Assembly: GCF_013391695.1 (NCBI RefSeq)
Contig: NZ_JACBGH010000002.1
Coordinates: forward strand, 218,202 to 282,201
Direction of reading: 5' to 3'
Source: Thiomicrorhabdus cannonii
Lineage (GTDB): Bacteria > Pseudomonadota > Gammaproteobacteria > Thiomicrospirales > Thiomicrospiraceae
DNA: 64,000 nucleotides
Shown: one piece after another, positions 10,523-20,189 of the stretch
Numbering within the stretch: the stretch's first letter is position 1
Layout: the number at the start of each line of letters is the position of its first letter
Notes under the pieces: model-generated
Databases searched by the model: none
Seen by the model: the letters and a program-made list of their open reading frames with translations, nothing else
Told to the model about the DNA's origin: nothing
Program-made: the position numbers and the translations under genes

Positions 10523-12040
10523 TCAATTACCGTTATAAATACCAACGGGTTCCTGACCAGTTGCCTGTTTGGCTGATTGGGCATCGTCATTACGCGCACT
10601 ATCTATAGAAGCCAAATATTCGGGCGTAATGTCGCCTGTGACATATTCACCGCTAAAACAGGAGGTGTCGAACAGTTTGATCTGCTCGTTACCGGCACCC
10701 ACCGCTTCCACCAGATCGTGCAGGTCTTGATAAATCAATTTGTCCGCACCGATAAACTCCGCTACCTCTTCAACCGTGCGGTTGCTCGCGACCAGCTCTG
10801 ACGCCGACGGCATATCAATGCCGTACACATAAGGGTAACGCACCGGTGGAGCGGCAGAAGCAAAATAGACCTTATTGGCCCCGGCTTCACGTGCCATCTC
10901 AACGATCTGCCCCGACGTAGTGCCGCGCACAATAGAATCGTCGACCAACAAAACGTTTTTGCCTTCAAACTCCAGATCGATCGGGTTCAACTTCTGACGC
11001 ACCGACTTCTTACGCAACGTCTGTCCCGGCATAATAAAGGTACGGCCAATATAGCGGTTTTTGATAAAACCTTCACGGTAAGGCACCCCCAGCTTGGAAG
11101 CCAATTCCAGCGCCGAGGTACGGCTGGTGTCCGGAATCGGCATCACCACGTCAATATCGTGATCCGGCCATTCGCGCAAAATCTTGTCGGCCAGCTTCTC
11201 GCCCATGCGCAGACGCGATTTGTACACGGAGATATCATCAATCATCGAATCAGGGCGTGCGAAATACACGAACTCGAAAATACACGGCGAATACTGTGGG
11301 TTTTCCGCACATTGCTGATAGAAAATCTTGCCGTCTTCGGTAATCACCACCGCCTCACCCGGCGCCAAGTCCTTTTCCAACTCAAAGCCAAGCCCGTCCA
11401 ATGCCACCGACTCCGACGCGACCATATAGTCCGTTCCGGCGTCCGTCACGCGCTTACCGACCACCGCTGGACGCAGGGCGTAAGGATCGCGGAAAGCAAA
11501 CAACCCCATATTGGCGATCAGACCCACGGCCGCGTAACCGCCGCGCGCACGCTTATGCACGGCACGGATCGCGTTGAACACATCGTTATGGTCGATAAAC
11601 AGTTTCTTCTGCTGCATCAACTCGTGCGCAAACACGTTCAGCAGTACTTCCGAATCGGAATTGGTGTTCAAATGGCGCAGATCCTGACGCCAGATTTCCT
11701 GACTCAGCTGCTCGGCATTGGTCAGGTTACCGTTGTGCCCCATTGCAATGCCGTAAGGGGAGTTTACATAAAACGGCTGCGCCTCGGCACTCGAAGAGGA
11801 GCCCGCTGTCGGATAGCGGACATGCCCGATCCCCACTTTTCCGAACAGATCACGCATATGACGTGTCCGGAACACATCCTTTACCAGACCATTATCTTTG
11901 CGCTGATAGAAACGACCGTTTTCGCAGGTCACAATCCCTGCGGCATCCTGGCCGCGATGTTGCAAAATGGTTAAGGCATCATAAATTTCTTGGTTAACGG
12001 AGGCGCTACCAACAGAAACTATCCCGACTATACCGCACAT
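10523..12040 (-). CDS. purF: Amidophosphoribosyltransferase
   Basis: First committed step of purine synthesis: PRPP plus glutamine to phosphoribosylamine. The mature nucleophile Cys2 is in MCGIVGIVS; the N-terminal Ntn glutaminase domain contains [14 protein letters not shown] and MGHNGNLTN, and the phosphoribosyltransferase domain has the PRPP loop [14 protein letters not shown]. The 505-residue length is typical of the E. coli-type enzyme. In many relatives cvpA lies immediately upstream; here it is absent and the SPOR-domain gene comes about 90 nt before purF. Confidence 0.97.
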   Translation of the reverse strand: MCGIVGIVSVGSASVNQEIYDALTILQHRGQDAAGIVTCENGRFYQRKDNGLVKDVFRTRHMRDLFGKVGIGHVRYPTAGSSSSAEAQPFYVNSPYGIAMGHNGNLTNAEQLSQEIWRQDLRHLNTNSDSEVLLNVFAHELMQQKKLFIDHNDVFNAIRAVHKRARGGYAAVGLIANMGLFAFRDPYALRPAVVGKRVTDAGTDYMVASESVALDGLGFELEKDLAPGEAVVITEDGKIFYQQCAENPQYSPCIFEFVYFARPDSMIDDISVYKSRLRMGEKLADKILREWPDHDIDVVMPIPDTSRTSALELASKLGVPYREGFIKNRYIGRTFIMPGQTLRKKSVRQKLNPIDLEFEGKNVLLVDDSIVRGTTSGQIVEMAREAGANKVYFASAAPPVRYPYVYGIDMPSASELVASNRTVEEVAEFIGADKLIYQDLHDLVEAVGAGNEQIKLFDTSCFSGEYVTGDITPEYLASIDSARNDDAQSAKQATGQEPVGIYNGN

Positions 12041-12128
12041 AGGGTCACTCTCTTTGTAATCAATAACTGTTCAAACGAACAAAAATGCAAAATTAAAATA
12101 ACTTTGCCAAGCGATGAGTCATAAAGGG

Positions 12129-12701
12129 TTATTTTACCTGCACAACTATCGCTTGGGTATGGAATGCTTTATCTATTTTTTGTTTATCTCGCTGCGCTTC
12201 ATCACGACTGGAATAAGGCCCAGTACGCACCGAATACGTCTTACTCTTAGTAAATTCCTTGATCCACACCGGATAATCCCGATCCAGACGACCCAACAAC
12301 TCGTTCGCCTCTTTAAGCTCTTTGTAAGAGGCCACCTTGACCAGCCATTGACCTTTGACGACGTTCTGCACTGAACTTGGCTTGGCGGCCGATGCGCCGC
12401 TTGCAACGACTGCGGGCGCTTTCGGCGCCGATGCCGGCGCTTGCGAAGCGACCTCGGTTACAGATCGCTTGACGGAATCCGCCTCTGGTTCGGCCGAGGC
12501 TCTGCCTTCCGCTTGTTTTACAGGCAAGACATAAGCCTGCTCAACCAGCGGCCTGTCCATCTCAACCTGCTGTGACTCGGCACCTTGCGGCTGAAAATTT
12601 ACCGGATGGCTATACCATCCGGGCACAATCAGGATCAACAAGGTCAACCAGATGGCCGCACCCAGCAGCCTGTATTTGCCTACCTCATCCATCTCAACCA
12701 T
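12129..12701 (-). CDS. SPOR-domain cell-division protein, DedD-like
   Basis: 190-residue protein with one N-terminal transmembrane helix (about residues 11-30, LLGAAIWLTLLILIVPGWYS), a low-complexity Ala/Pro/Ser linker, and a C-terminal SPOR domain that starts near QWLVKVASYKELKEANELL. SPOR domains bind denuded glycan strands at the septum. It begins one base after the folC stop. The folC-dedD-purF order is the classical gammaproteobacterial arrangement, which supports a DedD role, although SPOR proteins diverge too fast to be sure. Confidence 0.85.
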   Translation of the reverse strand: MVEMDEVGKYRLLGAAIWLTLLILIVPGWYSHPVNFQPQGAESQQVEMDRPLVEQAYVLPVKQAEGRASAEPEADSVKRSVTEVASQAPASAPKAPAVVASGASAAKPSSVQNVVKGQWLVKVASYKELKEANELLGRLDRDYPVWIKEFTKSKTYSVRTGPYSSRDEAQRDKQKIDKAFHTQAIVVQVK

Positions 12702-14027
12702 CTAAACACATTGCGCCTGACGATGCAGCGCCTCCAAGACTTGCGAAACCGTAAAGAAAGACCCCCACACCAGCACTTTCTTGGCCGGCATGGCTAGCGC
12801 CTCTGTGACCGCCTGCTCCATTGATGTGCATTTCCCGACCTGATCCGCAGACACGTCGGCCTGCTGCATCAGTTGCTGCAATCGCTCCAGGCTGCTGGCG
12901 CGCGGTATCTGCAAATCGGCCAACATCCACTTGGCGATATAAGGCGCCAACTGTTTGACCATCGGCAGACTGTCTTTATCATTCAAAACGGAAAACAAAC
13001 TGATATAAGCCTGACGGGAATCTTCCTGCGATGCCAAATAGTCCGCCAAGGCCTGCGCCGACTGCGGATTATGAGCCACATCGACCAGCCATTGCTGCTG
13101 GCCGGATGGCGTCACGACGGTGAATTGCTGCAGCCGCCCGGGGTGTTTAACCTGCGTTAATCCACTCGCCAGACTTTGCAGCGAAACCGGCAGTTGATCA
13201 CCGATACGCGCCAACAAGGCCACCACGCCGGCGGCGTTCTGCCATTGAAACTCGCCCAGCAAAGCCGGCTGCGGAAATTCAAACGCAGCGGGCCAATCCT
13301 GCGTCAAAGCGTGCTTAAAGGTTATCAACCCGGCCTGTTGAGTTTTCTGAAAACTGAAATCCTCAGCCAACTGCCACAAGGGAACCCCCTGCGCCGAGGC
13401 AAAGGCCGCAAGCGTTGCCGGCGGATGCGGATCGGAACACACCGCCGGCTTGCCTGCACGGGTAATGCCGGCTTTTTCCAACGCAATCTGAGCACGGTCA
13501 TCGCCCAGCCAGTCGACATGATCGACATCGATGGCGGTAATCAAAGCGGCGTCGGCATCCACCAGATTCACCGCATCCAGACGCCCGCCAAGCCCCACTT
13601 CGAGCACGGCAACATCCACCTTGTGACGTTTAAAGATCAACAGTGCCGCCAAAGTGGAAAATTCGAAATAGGTCAGTTTGGTTTGGCCGCGGATCGCTTC
13701 GATCTCCACAAAAGCCTCGACGATTTCACGGTCTTCGACCGGCTGACCATTGATTTGAATGCGCTCGTTAAAACGCAGAATATGCGGGGAAGTATAGGTG
13801 CCGACCCGATAGCCTTGCGCATCGAGTACGGCAGACAGCATGGCCACACTGGAGCCTTTGCCATTGGTGCCGGCAACGCTGATCACAAACTCAGCAGGCC
13901 GGGTCACCTCAAGGCGGCGGGCGACGTCACTCACCCGCTCAAGACCCAAATCGATCTCCTGCTGGTGCATCGCCAATAAACCATCAATCCAAGCCTGCAG
14001 GCTTGAATGTTGGGAGAGTGTTTCCAT
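12702..14027 (-). CDS. folC: Bifunctional dihydrofolate / folylpolyglutamate synthase
   Basis: Adds glutamate to dihydropteroate and to folates. The P-loop VAGTNGKGSSVAML (about residues 50-63), TSPHILRFNERI, and YFEFSTLAALLIF with LEVGLGGRLDAVN identify it. 441 residues is a little above average. A complete 19-bp copy of the dispersed repeat (13328-13346) sits inside the reading frame and encodes part of the stretch QKTQQAGLITF. The frame stays open through it, in a poorly conserved stretch between the ATP-binding and C-terminal domains. Confidence 0.95.
   Translation of the reverse strand: METLSQHSSLQAWIDGLLAMHQQEIDLGLERVSDVARRLEVTRPAEFVISVAGTNGKGSSVAMLSAVLDAQGYRVGTYTSPHILRFNERIQINGQPVEDREIVEAFVEIEAIRGQTKLTYFEFSTLAALLIFKRHKVDVAVLEVGLGGRLDAVNLVDADAALITAIDVDHVDWLGDDRAQIALEKAGITRAGKPAVCSDPHPPATLAAFASAQGVPLWQLAEDFSFQKTQQAGLITFKHALTQDWPAAFEFPQPALLGEFQWQNAAGVVALLARIGDQLPVSLQSLASGLTQVKHPGRLQQFTVVTPSGQQQWLVDVAHNPQSAQALADYLASQEDSRQAYISLFSVLNDKDSLPMVKQLAPYIAKWMLADLQIPRASSLERLQQLMQQADVSADQVGKCTSMEQAVTEALAMPAKKVLVWGSFFTVSQVLEALHRQAQCV
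13328..13346. repeat. Dispersed REP-like 19-mer inside folC
   Basis: ACCCGGCCTGTTGAGTTTT is an exact reverse complement of the AAAACTCAACAGGCCGGGT copies found between genes elsewhere, yet lies within the folC coding sequence. Confidence 0.85.
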
Positions 14028-14062
14028 GTAGCTACTTTTATGAGATGGCTAATATCGCCCTA

Positions 14063-14917
14063 TCAGGCTGGTTTGTTCAGCAGCATCTTACACATCGATG
14101 CCAACTCGTCACGCAATTTATGGCGATGGATAATACGGTCAATCGCGCCGTGCTCCAGCAGGAACTCACTGCGCTGGAAGCCTTCCGGCAGTTTCTCACG
14201 CACCGTCTGCTCGATAACACGCGGACCGGCAAAACCGATTAGTGCTTTCGGTTCGGCCACGTTGATATCACCCAACATCGCAAAACTGGCAGACACACCA
14301 CCCATGGTCGGATCAGTCAACACGGAGATATAAGGCAAGCCCTTGGCGCGTAAACGACCCAACGCCGCACTGGTCTTGGCCATCTGCATCAACGAGAACA
14401 AGGCTTCCTGCATACGCGCCCCGCCGCTGGCGGAGAAGCAGATAAACGGACAGTTGCGCTCAATCGCTTCGTTCACGGCACGCACAAACTTCTCGCCGAC
14501 AACCGAACCCATCGAACCGCCCATAAAGTTGAATTCGAACGCCGCAACCACGACTTCCAAGCCATTGATGGTACCGACCTGGGTAATCAACGCATCCTTT
14601 TCACCGGTGGCTTTCTGGGCCTGACTGATACGGTCTTTGTATTTTTTCAGATCTTTGAATTTCAACGCATCAACCGGCGAAATCGTGCCGGACAACTCCT
14701 GACCGGAATTTTCATCCAGAAAAGCGTGCAAACGCGCTCTGCCGCCCAAACGCATATGGTGTTCGCACTTCGGACACACTTCCTGATTGCGCTTCACCTC
14801 GGCACGATACAGCGTGCTTTCGCATTTAGGGCATTTGGTCCACAACCCTTCAGGCACCGAACTCTTGCGCTCGGTCACCTGCTTGATGCTTGGAAGAATC
14901 TTTTCAAACCAGTTCAT
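14063..14917 (-). CDS. accD: Acetyl-CoA carboxylase carboxyltransferase subunit beta
   Basis: Transfers the carboxyl group from carboxybiotin to acetyl-CoA, together with AccA, in fatty-acid synthesis. The N-terminal zinc ribbon is present (CPKCESTLY and CPKCEHH), then [14 protein letters not shown] and [17 protein letters not shown] of the crotonase-like fold. I start at the ATG at 14917 ([13 protein letters not shown]), which has GGAG 7-10 nt upstream and matches the family; the frame stays open to 14962 but that extension has no family support. It lies between trpA and folC, the common trpA-accD-folC order. Confidence 0.96.
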   Translation of the reverse strand: MNWFEKILPSIKQVTERKSSVPEGLWTKCPKCESTLYRAEVKRNQEVCPKCEHHMRLGGRARLHAFLDENSGQELSGTISPVDALKFKDLKKYKDRISQAQKATGEKDALITQVGTINGLEVVVAAFEFNFMGGSMGSVVGEKFVRAVNEAIERNCPFICFSASGGARMQEALFSLMQMAKTSAALGRLRAKGLPYISVLTDPTMGGVSASFAMLGDINVAEPKALIGFAGPRVIEQTVREKLPEGFQRSEFLLEHGAIDRIIHRHKLRDELASMCKMLLNKPA

Positions 14918-14930
14918 TACTTTCTCCACC

Positions 14931-15749
14931 TTATAGTGCGTCAGCGCGGTCAATCGCCGCACGGAATTCTGTCATCTTCTCACCGACTGCCAGTTCAATC
15001 GTATACAAATCCTGATGCGCATTCGCTTCGATCAGACTGACCAAGGCCGAACCCACAATCACGGCATCGCCCAACTGGGCCATCTGGAAAGCAGCCTCGC
15101 CATCGCGGATACCGAATCCGATGCCGATCGGCAGATTGATTTTGTCTTTTAAACGGTTAATTTGCGCCGTGACATCCGCCACATCCAGTTCTTTGGAACC
15201 GGTTACGCCCTTCAACGACACATAATAAACAAAGCCGCTGCCTTTTTCATTGACGGCCGCCAGACGGGATTGCGGCGTGGTCGGAGACACTAAAAAGACG
15301 CGATCCAAGCCGGCATTACGCAAAGCCGGCAAGTAGCCCACGGACTCTTCCGGCGGCATATCCACCGTCAGCACCGCATCCACCCCCACCGAGCTGGCGG
15401 CGGCGGCAAACGCCTCATAGCCCATCGCCTCAATCGGATTCAAATAGCCCATCAGGATAATCGGGGTGTTACTATCCTTCTCACGGAACGCACGCACATA
15501 CTCCAACACATCATCCAAACTGACGTTATGCTCCAGAGCACGTTCCACCGCCTTTTGAATGACCGGGCCGTCCGCCATCGGATCGGAGAAAGGCACGCCC
15601 AATTCGATCATGTCGGCGCCTTTTTCCACCAACAGATGCATCAAAGCCACCGTCGCATTCGGACGCGGGTCACCCGCCGTAATGTAAGGAATCAAAGCGG
15701 TTTTGCCAGCGGCTTTCAAACTGGCCAGTTTTTGTTGAATTCTGCTCAT
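14931..15749 (-). CDS. trpA: Tryptophan synthase alpha subunit
   Basis: Cleaves indole-3-glycerol phosphate to indole and glyceraldehyde 3-phosphate; indole is channelled to TrpB. Motifs [30 protein letters not shown] with the two acidic catalytic residues, VDMPPEES, and [12 protein letters not shown] are all recognisable. 272 residues is standard. It is separated from trpB by 167 nt containing a palindrome, unusually loose for this pair, but tightly linked to accD (13 nt). Confidence 0.97.
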   Translation of the reverse strand: MSRIQQKLASLKAAGKTALIPYITAGDPRPNATVALMHLLVEKGADMIELGVPFSDPMADGPVIQKAVERALEHNVSLDDVLEYVRAFREKDSNTPIILMGYLNPIEAMGYEAFAAAASSVGVDAVLTVDMPPEESVGYLPALRNAGLDRVFLVSPTTPQSRLAAVNEKGSGFVYYVSLKGVTGSKELDVADVTAQINRLKDKINLPIGIGFGIRDGEAAFQMAQLGDAVIVGSALVSLIEANAHQDLYTIELAVGEKMTEFRAAIDRADAL

Positions 15750-15916
15750 AATGTCTAAATTCTTTTCATCATTTTAAAAAACGACCGCAATTTATTCTAA
15801 CCGTTATGAGGTTAGCAAAATCGCGGCAAAAGCTCGGTGAAAAAAGCGCAGTTTGCTATAGCAAATGAGCATTTTTGAATCCAGCTTTTAACAAAGAGTT
15901 TGCAAACCGCAATAGG
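15750..15916. other. trpB-trpA intergenic spacer with palindrome
   Basis: No gene is visible. The spacer contains a perfect 14-bp palindrome, TTTGCTATAGCAAA at 15852-15865. It also has a wider inverted pair, ATTCTAACC near 15793 and GGTTAGAAT overlapping the trpB stop. These could form an mRNA structure between the two tryptophan synthase genes; no T-run makes it an obvious terminator. Confidence 0.5.
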
Positions 15917-17122
15917 TTAGAATTTGAAACCTTCGATTTGGGCTATTGTATTCATATCCTTATCGCCGCGCCCCGACAGGTTGACGATAATCGTCTGATC
16001 CTTACGCATGGTCGGCGCCAATTTGGTCGCATAAGCGATGGCATGGCTCGACTCCAGCGCCGGGATAATCCCCTCGAAACGGGTCAAATCACGGAAACCT
16101 TGCAACGCTTCCTCATCGGTAATCGCGACATAATTGACGCGGCCGATATCTTTCAACCATGCATGTTCAGGACCAACGCCCGGATAATCCAGTCCGGCGG
16201 AAATGGAGTGCGTCCCCAGAATCTGGCCGTGCTCGTCCTGCATCAAGTAAGTACGGTTGCCGTGCAACACCCCTGGCTTACCGCAGCACAACGGTGCCGC
16301 GTGCTTACCGGTTTCCAGACCGTAACCCGCCGGCTCGACACCATAGATTTGGACACTCTCATCCGGCAAAAATTTATGGAACAGACCGATGGCGTTGGAA
16401 CCTCCGCCCACGCACGCAATCAACGCGTCCGGCAGCTTGCCTTCTTTCTCCAGAATCTGTTCGCGCGCTTCCAGGCCGATAACCGCCTGGAAGTCGCGCA
16501 CCATCGCCGGATAAGGGTGCGGGCCGGCCACCGTGCCGATAATGTAGAAAGTGTCGTCGACATTCGTAACCCAGTCGCGCATCGCTTCGTTCAAGGCGTC
16601 TTTCAAGGTACGCGAACCGGATTCCACAGCGACGACGGTCGCGCCGAGCATTTTCATGCGCGCCACGTTCGGCGCCTGACGTACCACATCGTCCGCACCC
16701 ATATAGACTACGCATTCCAATCCCAAACGCGCCGCGACAGTCGCACTGGCCACACCGTGCTGACCCGCACCGGTTTCGGCAATAATGCGTTTTTTGCCCA
16801 AACGTTTCGCCAGCAATGCCTGACCGATAGTATTGTTGACCTTGTGCGCACCGGTATGGTTCAGGTCTTCACGCTTCAAATAAATCTTGGCGCCGCCCAA
16901 GCTCTCGCTCCAGCGCTTTGCATAATACAAAGGCGTCGGACGTCCGACATAATCACGCAGATCATCACTGATTTCAGACAAAAACTGCGGATCGTTCTTG
17001 ACGCTCTGATACTCCTGGCTGAGCTGTTCCAGCGCCGCCATGAGGGTTTCAGGTGCGAAAATACCGCCGTAAGGTCCAAAATGTCCGTGCTCGTCAGGAA
17101 ACTTGGAGAAATCGATTGTCAT
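15917..17122 (-). CDS. trpB: Tryptophan synthase beta subunit
   Basis: PLP enzyme that joins indole and serine to make tryptophan. The PLP lysine lies in [22 protein letters not shown]'s first half, the substrate loop in [10 protein letters not shown], and the phosphate-binding GGGSNAIG near residue 230. N-terminal [16 protein letters not shown] is typical of TrpB1. 401 residues. Its ATG overlaps the trpF stop by 4 nt (ATGA), so trpF-trpB are translationally coupled. Confidence 0.97.
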   Translation of the reverse strand: MTIDFSKFPDEHGHFGPYGGIFAPETLMAALEQLSQEYQSVKNDPQFLSEISDDLRDYVGRPTPLYYAKRWSESLGGAKIYLKREDLNHTGAHKVNNTIGQALLAKRLGKKRIIAETGAGQHGVASATVAARLGLECVVYMGADDVVRQAPNVARMKMLGATVVAVESGSRTLKDALNEAMRDWVTNVDDTFYIIGTVAGPHPYPAMVRDFQAVIGLEAREQILEKEGKLPDALIACVGGGSNAIGLFHKFLPDESVQIYGVEPAGYGLETGKHAAPLCCGKPGVLHGNRTYLMQDEHGQILGTHSISAGLDYPGVGPEHAWLKDIGRVNYVAITDEEALQGFRDLTRFEGIIPALESSHAIAYATKLAPTMRKDQTIIVNLSGRGDKDMNTIAQIEGFKF

Positions 17123-17784
17123 TCCACTGTACTCATTACTTGTTGCATAAATAAGGTGACCTGCTGTGCAGATTTGACGCCCTTGCTCTGCTCAACGCCT
17201 CCGCTTACATCCACCGCCCAGGGCTTAACCTCAGCGATGGCTTGCGCTACATTCTGCGCCGTCAAACCGCCGGCCAACACGAGCGGTTTGGGAAAATCCT
17301 TCGGTATCCACTGCCAATTGAACTGCTCGCCGGTACCGCCCGGCACACCGGGCTTGTAGGTATCCAGCAAAAGCGCGTTCGCCGACGAATAGGTTTGTGC
17401 CAGCATCAACAGATCCGTGCTTTCCTGCATACGCACCGCCTTCATATAAGGCTTGCCGAACTGCTCGCAAAACTCCGGTGTTTCATCACCATGAAACTGG
17501 ATCAAATCAATCGCCACCTGCTGCAAAACCGCCTGCACATAGTCAGCCGACGGATTCACAAACAACGCCGTTTTGGTCACAAACGCCGGCACGGCACGGG
17601 CGATTGACCCGGCCTGTTCAATTTCCACATGTCGCGGACTGGGTTCGTAAAACACCAGGCCGATCGCATCGGCACCGCTTTGCGCCACCATCAATGCATC
17701 GGCCGGCGAGGTAATGCCGCAGATTTTAACACGTGTGCGCCGTGTTTTGACGGCGCTTGGAACTGAATTCATCGCTATTGCCAT
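17119..17784 (-). CDS. trpF: Phosphoribosylanthranilate isomerase
   Basis: Amadori rearrangement of N-(5'-phosphoribosyl)anthranilate in tryptophan synthesis. The (beta/alpha)8 enzyme starts with [15 protein letters not shown] (catalytic Cys) and includes [26 protein letters not shown] (catalytic Asp) and [11 protein letters not shown] use the ATG at 17784, which overlaps the truA stop; an ATG four codons on (17772) is equally possible, and neither has a clear Shine-Dalgarno. A variant of the dispersed repeat (ACCCGGCCTGTTCAA, 17607-17621) lies inside the frame. Confidence 0.94.
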   Translation of the reverse strand: MAIAMNSVPSAVKTRRTRVKICGITSPADALMVAQSGADAIGLVFYEPSPRHVEIEQAGSIARAVPAFVTKTALFVNPSADYVQAVLQQVAIDLIQFHGDETPEFCEQFGKPYMKAVRMQESTDLLMLAQTYSSANALLLDTYKPGVPGGTGEQFNWQWIPKDFPKPLVLAGGLTAQNVAQAIAEVKPWAVDVSGGVEQSKGVKSAQQVTLFMQQVMSTVE

Positions 17785-18566
17785 AGAAGTTCGTTGAGCG
17801 CCACCTGCGGAACCGCATATTCCTCGGGATAGAACGCATTCACAAAATAGAGACCGCTGGCCGGCGCCGTGACGCCCGCCTGTGTGCGGTCCTGGATCGC
17901 CATCAATTCCGCGACCCAATTCACCGGACGTTCGCCGCGACCGATCTCCATCAAAGTGCCGCTGATATTGCGCACCATGTGATGTAAAAAGGCGTTGGCG
18001 CGGATATCGATAAAGACAAAATCGCCGCGGCGACTCACCTCAATCCACTGCACTTCACGGCGTGCATGACTCGCCTGACAGGCCGCTGCACGGAATGACG
18101 AAAAATCACGCTCGCCAATCAAGTCCTGCGCCGCCGCCTGCATCTTGTCCACATCCAGCCACTGGCTCTCCCAGGTAACCCGGTCCGCCAGAATGGCGGA
18201 ATGCACCGGCCTGTTGAAAATCACATAGCGGTATTGGCGGGCAATTGCCGAAAAGCGCGCATGGAAATCGTCCGCCATTGGCGCCGCCCAACTGATACGG
18301 ATATCCGCAGGCAATTTGGTATTGACGCCTTGAATCCACGCTCTAAGCGGGCGTTCTACCGCCGTTTCAAAATGGATGATCTGCCCCAATGCATGCACGC
18401 CGGTATCGGTACGTCCGGCACAATGGACTTCAACCGGCTCGTTGGCGATCTGCGTCAACGCCTGCTCGACCTGCTGCTGCACCGAGTCGCAATGCCCCTG
18501 GCGCTGCCAGCCGCAATAACGGCTGCCTTGGTATTCAACCCGCAGGGCGATACGCTGACGACTCAC
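17775..18566 (-). CDS. truA: tRNA pseudouridine(38-40) synthase
   Basis: Isomerises uridines 38-40 of the tRNA anticodon arm. The N-terminus RIALRVEYQGSRYCGWQRQ, the catalytic Asp in CAGRTDTGVHALGQ, and HHMVRNISGTLMEIGRG near the C-terminus are diagnostic. 263 residues is normal. It lies 15 nt after asd and overlaps the start of trpF, giving the asd-truA-trpF-trpB order common in gammaproteobacteria. Confidence 0.97.
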   Translation of the reverse strand: MSRQRIALRVEYQGSRYCGWQRQGHCDSVQQQVEQALTQIANEPVEVHCAGRTDTGVHALGQIIHFETAVERPLRAWIQGVNTKLPADIRISWAAPMADDFHARFSAIARQYRYVIFNRPVHSAILADRVTWESQWLDVDKMQAAAQDLIGERDFSSFRAAACQASHARREVQWIEVSRRGDFVFIDIRANAFLHHMVRNISGTLMEIGRGERPVNWVAELMAIQDRTQAGVTAPASGLYFVNAFYPEEYAVPQVALNELLWQ

Positions 18567-18581
18567 TCGTGCTCCAGTGAC

Positions 18582-19604
18582 TTACAGATATTTTGCAATC
18601 AACAATTCGGCGATCTGCACCGTGTTGGTCGCGGCACCCTTACGGACGTTATCCGCAACCACCCACAGGTTCAAACCTTTCTCAATCGAGATGTCTTCGC
18701 GCACACGGCCAACATACACCGGGTTGGTGTCCGCCGCATCGGTTACTGCCGTTGGATAGCCGCCATCAACATGCTCGTCGATCAACACAATACCATCTGA
18801 CTTGGCCAAAAGCGCCTTGGCTTCTTCAGCCGTGATCTTTTTCTCGGTTTCGATATGCACAGCCTCGGAGTGGCCGAAGAAGACCGGTACGCGTACCGCC
18901 GTCGGGTTCACCATAATGGAATCGTCGCCCATGATCTTCTTGGTTTCCCACACCATCTTCATCTCTTCTTTGGTGTAGCCGTTATCCATAAACACGTCGA
19001 TTTGCGGAATACAGTTGAAAGCGATCTGCTTTGGATAGACATTGGTTTCAATCGGCTTCATGTTCAGCAGGTCGGCAGTCTGTTTTGCCAACTCTTCAAT
19101 GGCTTCCTTACCGGTACCGGATACCGCCTGGTAAGTCGCCACGTTGATACGCTTGATGCCCACCGCATCGTAAATCGGCTTCAACGCCACCAACATCTGA
19201 ATCGTCGAGCAGTTGGGGTTGGCGATAATGCCGCGGTTGGTATAACCCGCCACCGCATCCGGGTTAACTTCTGGAACTACCAGCGGAATATCATCGTCGT
19301 AACGGAACTGAGAGGTGTTGTCGACAACCACACAGCCTGCCGCCGCCGCTTTAGGCGCGTAGATGGCAGACACGCTCGCGCCTGGCGAGAACAGGCCCAA
19401 CTGCACCTTGGAGAAATCGAAGGTTTCCAGATCCTGAACCTCGACCCAACCGCCTTTGAAAGGCAGTTTTTTACCGGCTGAACGGCTACTGGCCAATGGG
19501 TAGAGTTTGCCTACCGGAAAGTTACGCTCTTCCAATACCTTCAGAATGGTTTCGCCCACCGCACCGGTAGCGCCTACAACTGCAATGTCATACAACTTTG
19601 TCAT
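18582..19604 (-). CDS. asd: Aspartate-semialdehyde dehydrogenase
   Basis: Reduces aspartyl phosphate to aspartate semialdehyde, the branch point for lysine/diaminopimelate, threonine and methionine. The nucleotide-binding VVGATGAVGETILKVLEER, the catalytic Cys in IANPNCSTIQMLVAL, and the His in HSEAVHIETE are present. The start at 19604 (MTKLYDIAVVG) has GGAAGTAGAAAGAGT just upstream and gives the standard 340 residues; the upstream extension to 19688 lacks homology. It is the shorter bacterial ASADH of the pseudomonad type. Confidence 0.96.
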   Translation of the reverse strand: MTKLYDIAVVGATGAVGETILKVLEERNFPVGKLYPLASSRSAGKKLPFKGGWVEVQDLETFDFSKVQLGLFSPGASVSAIYAPKAAAAGCVVVDNTSQFRYDDDIPLVVPEVNPDAVAGYTNRGIIANPNCSTIQMLVALKPIYDAVGIKRINVATYQAVSGTGKEAIEELAKQTADLLNMKPIETNVYPKQIAFNCIPQIDVFMDNGYTKEEMKMVWETKKIMGDDSIMVNPTAVRVPVFFGHSEAVHIETEKKITAEEAKALLAKSDGIVLIDEHVDGGYPTAVTDAADTNPVYVGRVREDISIEKGLNLWVVADNVRKGAATNTVQIAELLIAKYL

Positions 19605-19712
19605 ACTCTTTCTACTTCCTTTTCTGCGGGGGTTTATGCCCGCTTGATACTTGTTCGCCCCTGTCGACCCCGAAAGCAGGCTCGGCAAGAACAGGATTCG
19701 TTTAAATTAGGG

Positions 19713-20189
19713 TTACGCTTTTTCAGTCTTTTGTTCTGTTTCGACCGCCTGCGGATCGACCACCACATCCTGAATATTCACCGGTGCCGTCTGGTAGTGA
19801 CGGTCTTCGGGCAGACTGACAATCAGTCCGGCCTCGGTCAGTTCACGGCTTTCACCGATGAATTTACCGCCCGCCTCAATCGTCATCTCGCCGCTGATCA
19901 ACTCGCCGATCAGCTTGCCGGTGGCCAGAATATCGATGCGTTCGCACGCCACCTTGCCTTCCAGCACGCCACTCAACACAATCGAGCGCGCTTTGACAAA
20001 GCCCTTAACCTCACCCTGCGTGCCGATAGACACGTCGTAGCCGGTTTCGATAATCCCGTCTATGCGCCCGTCGACATGCAGCGGGCCGGCTATCTGGCTG
20101 AATTCGCCGCTAAAGGCACACCCCGGAGCGATAATTGTTTTTCCACCTTCTGAACCTGATCGTTTACGGCTTGCGTTAAAGAACCCCAT
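19713..20189 (-). CDS. Bactofilin (polymer-forming cytoskeletal protein)
   Basis: Bactofilins polymerise without nucleotides and act as scaffolds for cell-wall enzymes. The core (about residues 20-125) shows the beta-helical, glycine-spaced pattern GPLHVDGRIDGII, GTQGEVKGFVKARSIVLSG and GKLIGELISGEMTIEAGGKF, flanked by disordered ends, as in the family. The start at 20189 (MGFFNASRKRS) has GGAAGGGG upstream. That start lies 100 nt inside the M23 peptidase gene, an unusually long same-strand overlap, and implies the two proteins are made from one message. The bactofilin-M23 pairing is a known morphogenetic module. Confidence 0.9.
   Translation of the reverse strand: MGFFNASRKRSGSEGGKTIIAPGCAFSGEFSQIAGPLHVDGRIDGIIETGYDVSIGTQGEVKGFVKARSIVLSGVLEGKVACERIDILATGKLIGELISGEMTIEAGGKFIGESRELTEAGLIVSLPEDRHYQTAPVNIQDVVVDPQAVETEQKTEKA

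Noticed and set aside
13889..13903. CTCAGCAGGCCGGGT in folC, close to the dispersed word
   Set aside because: One mismatch, but it encodes the conserved start of the folC P-loop region (VTRPAEF), so a chance match in conserved coding DNA is likelier.
15875..17359. Long open plus-strand frame (494 codons) opposite trpB and trpF
   Set aside because: It lies entirely antisense to two well-identified tryptophan genes, has no recognisable family pattern and arises from their codon bias.
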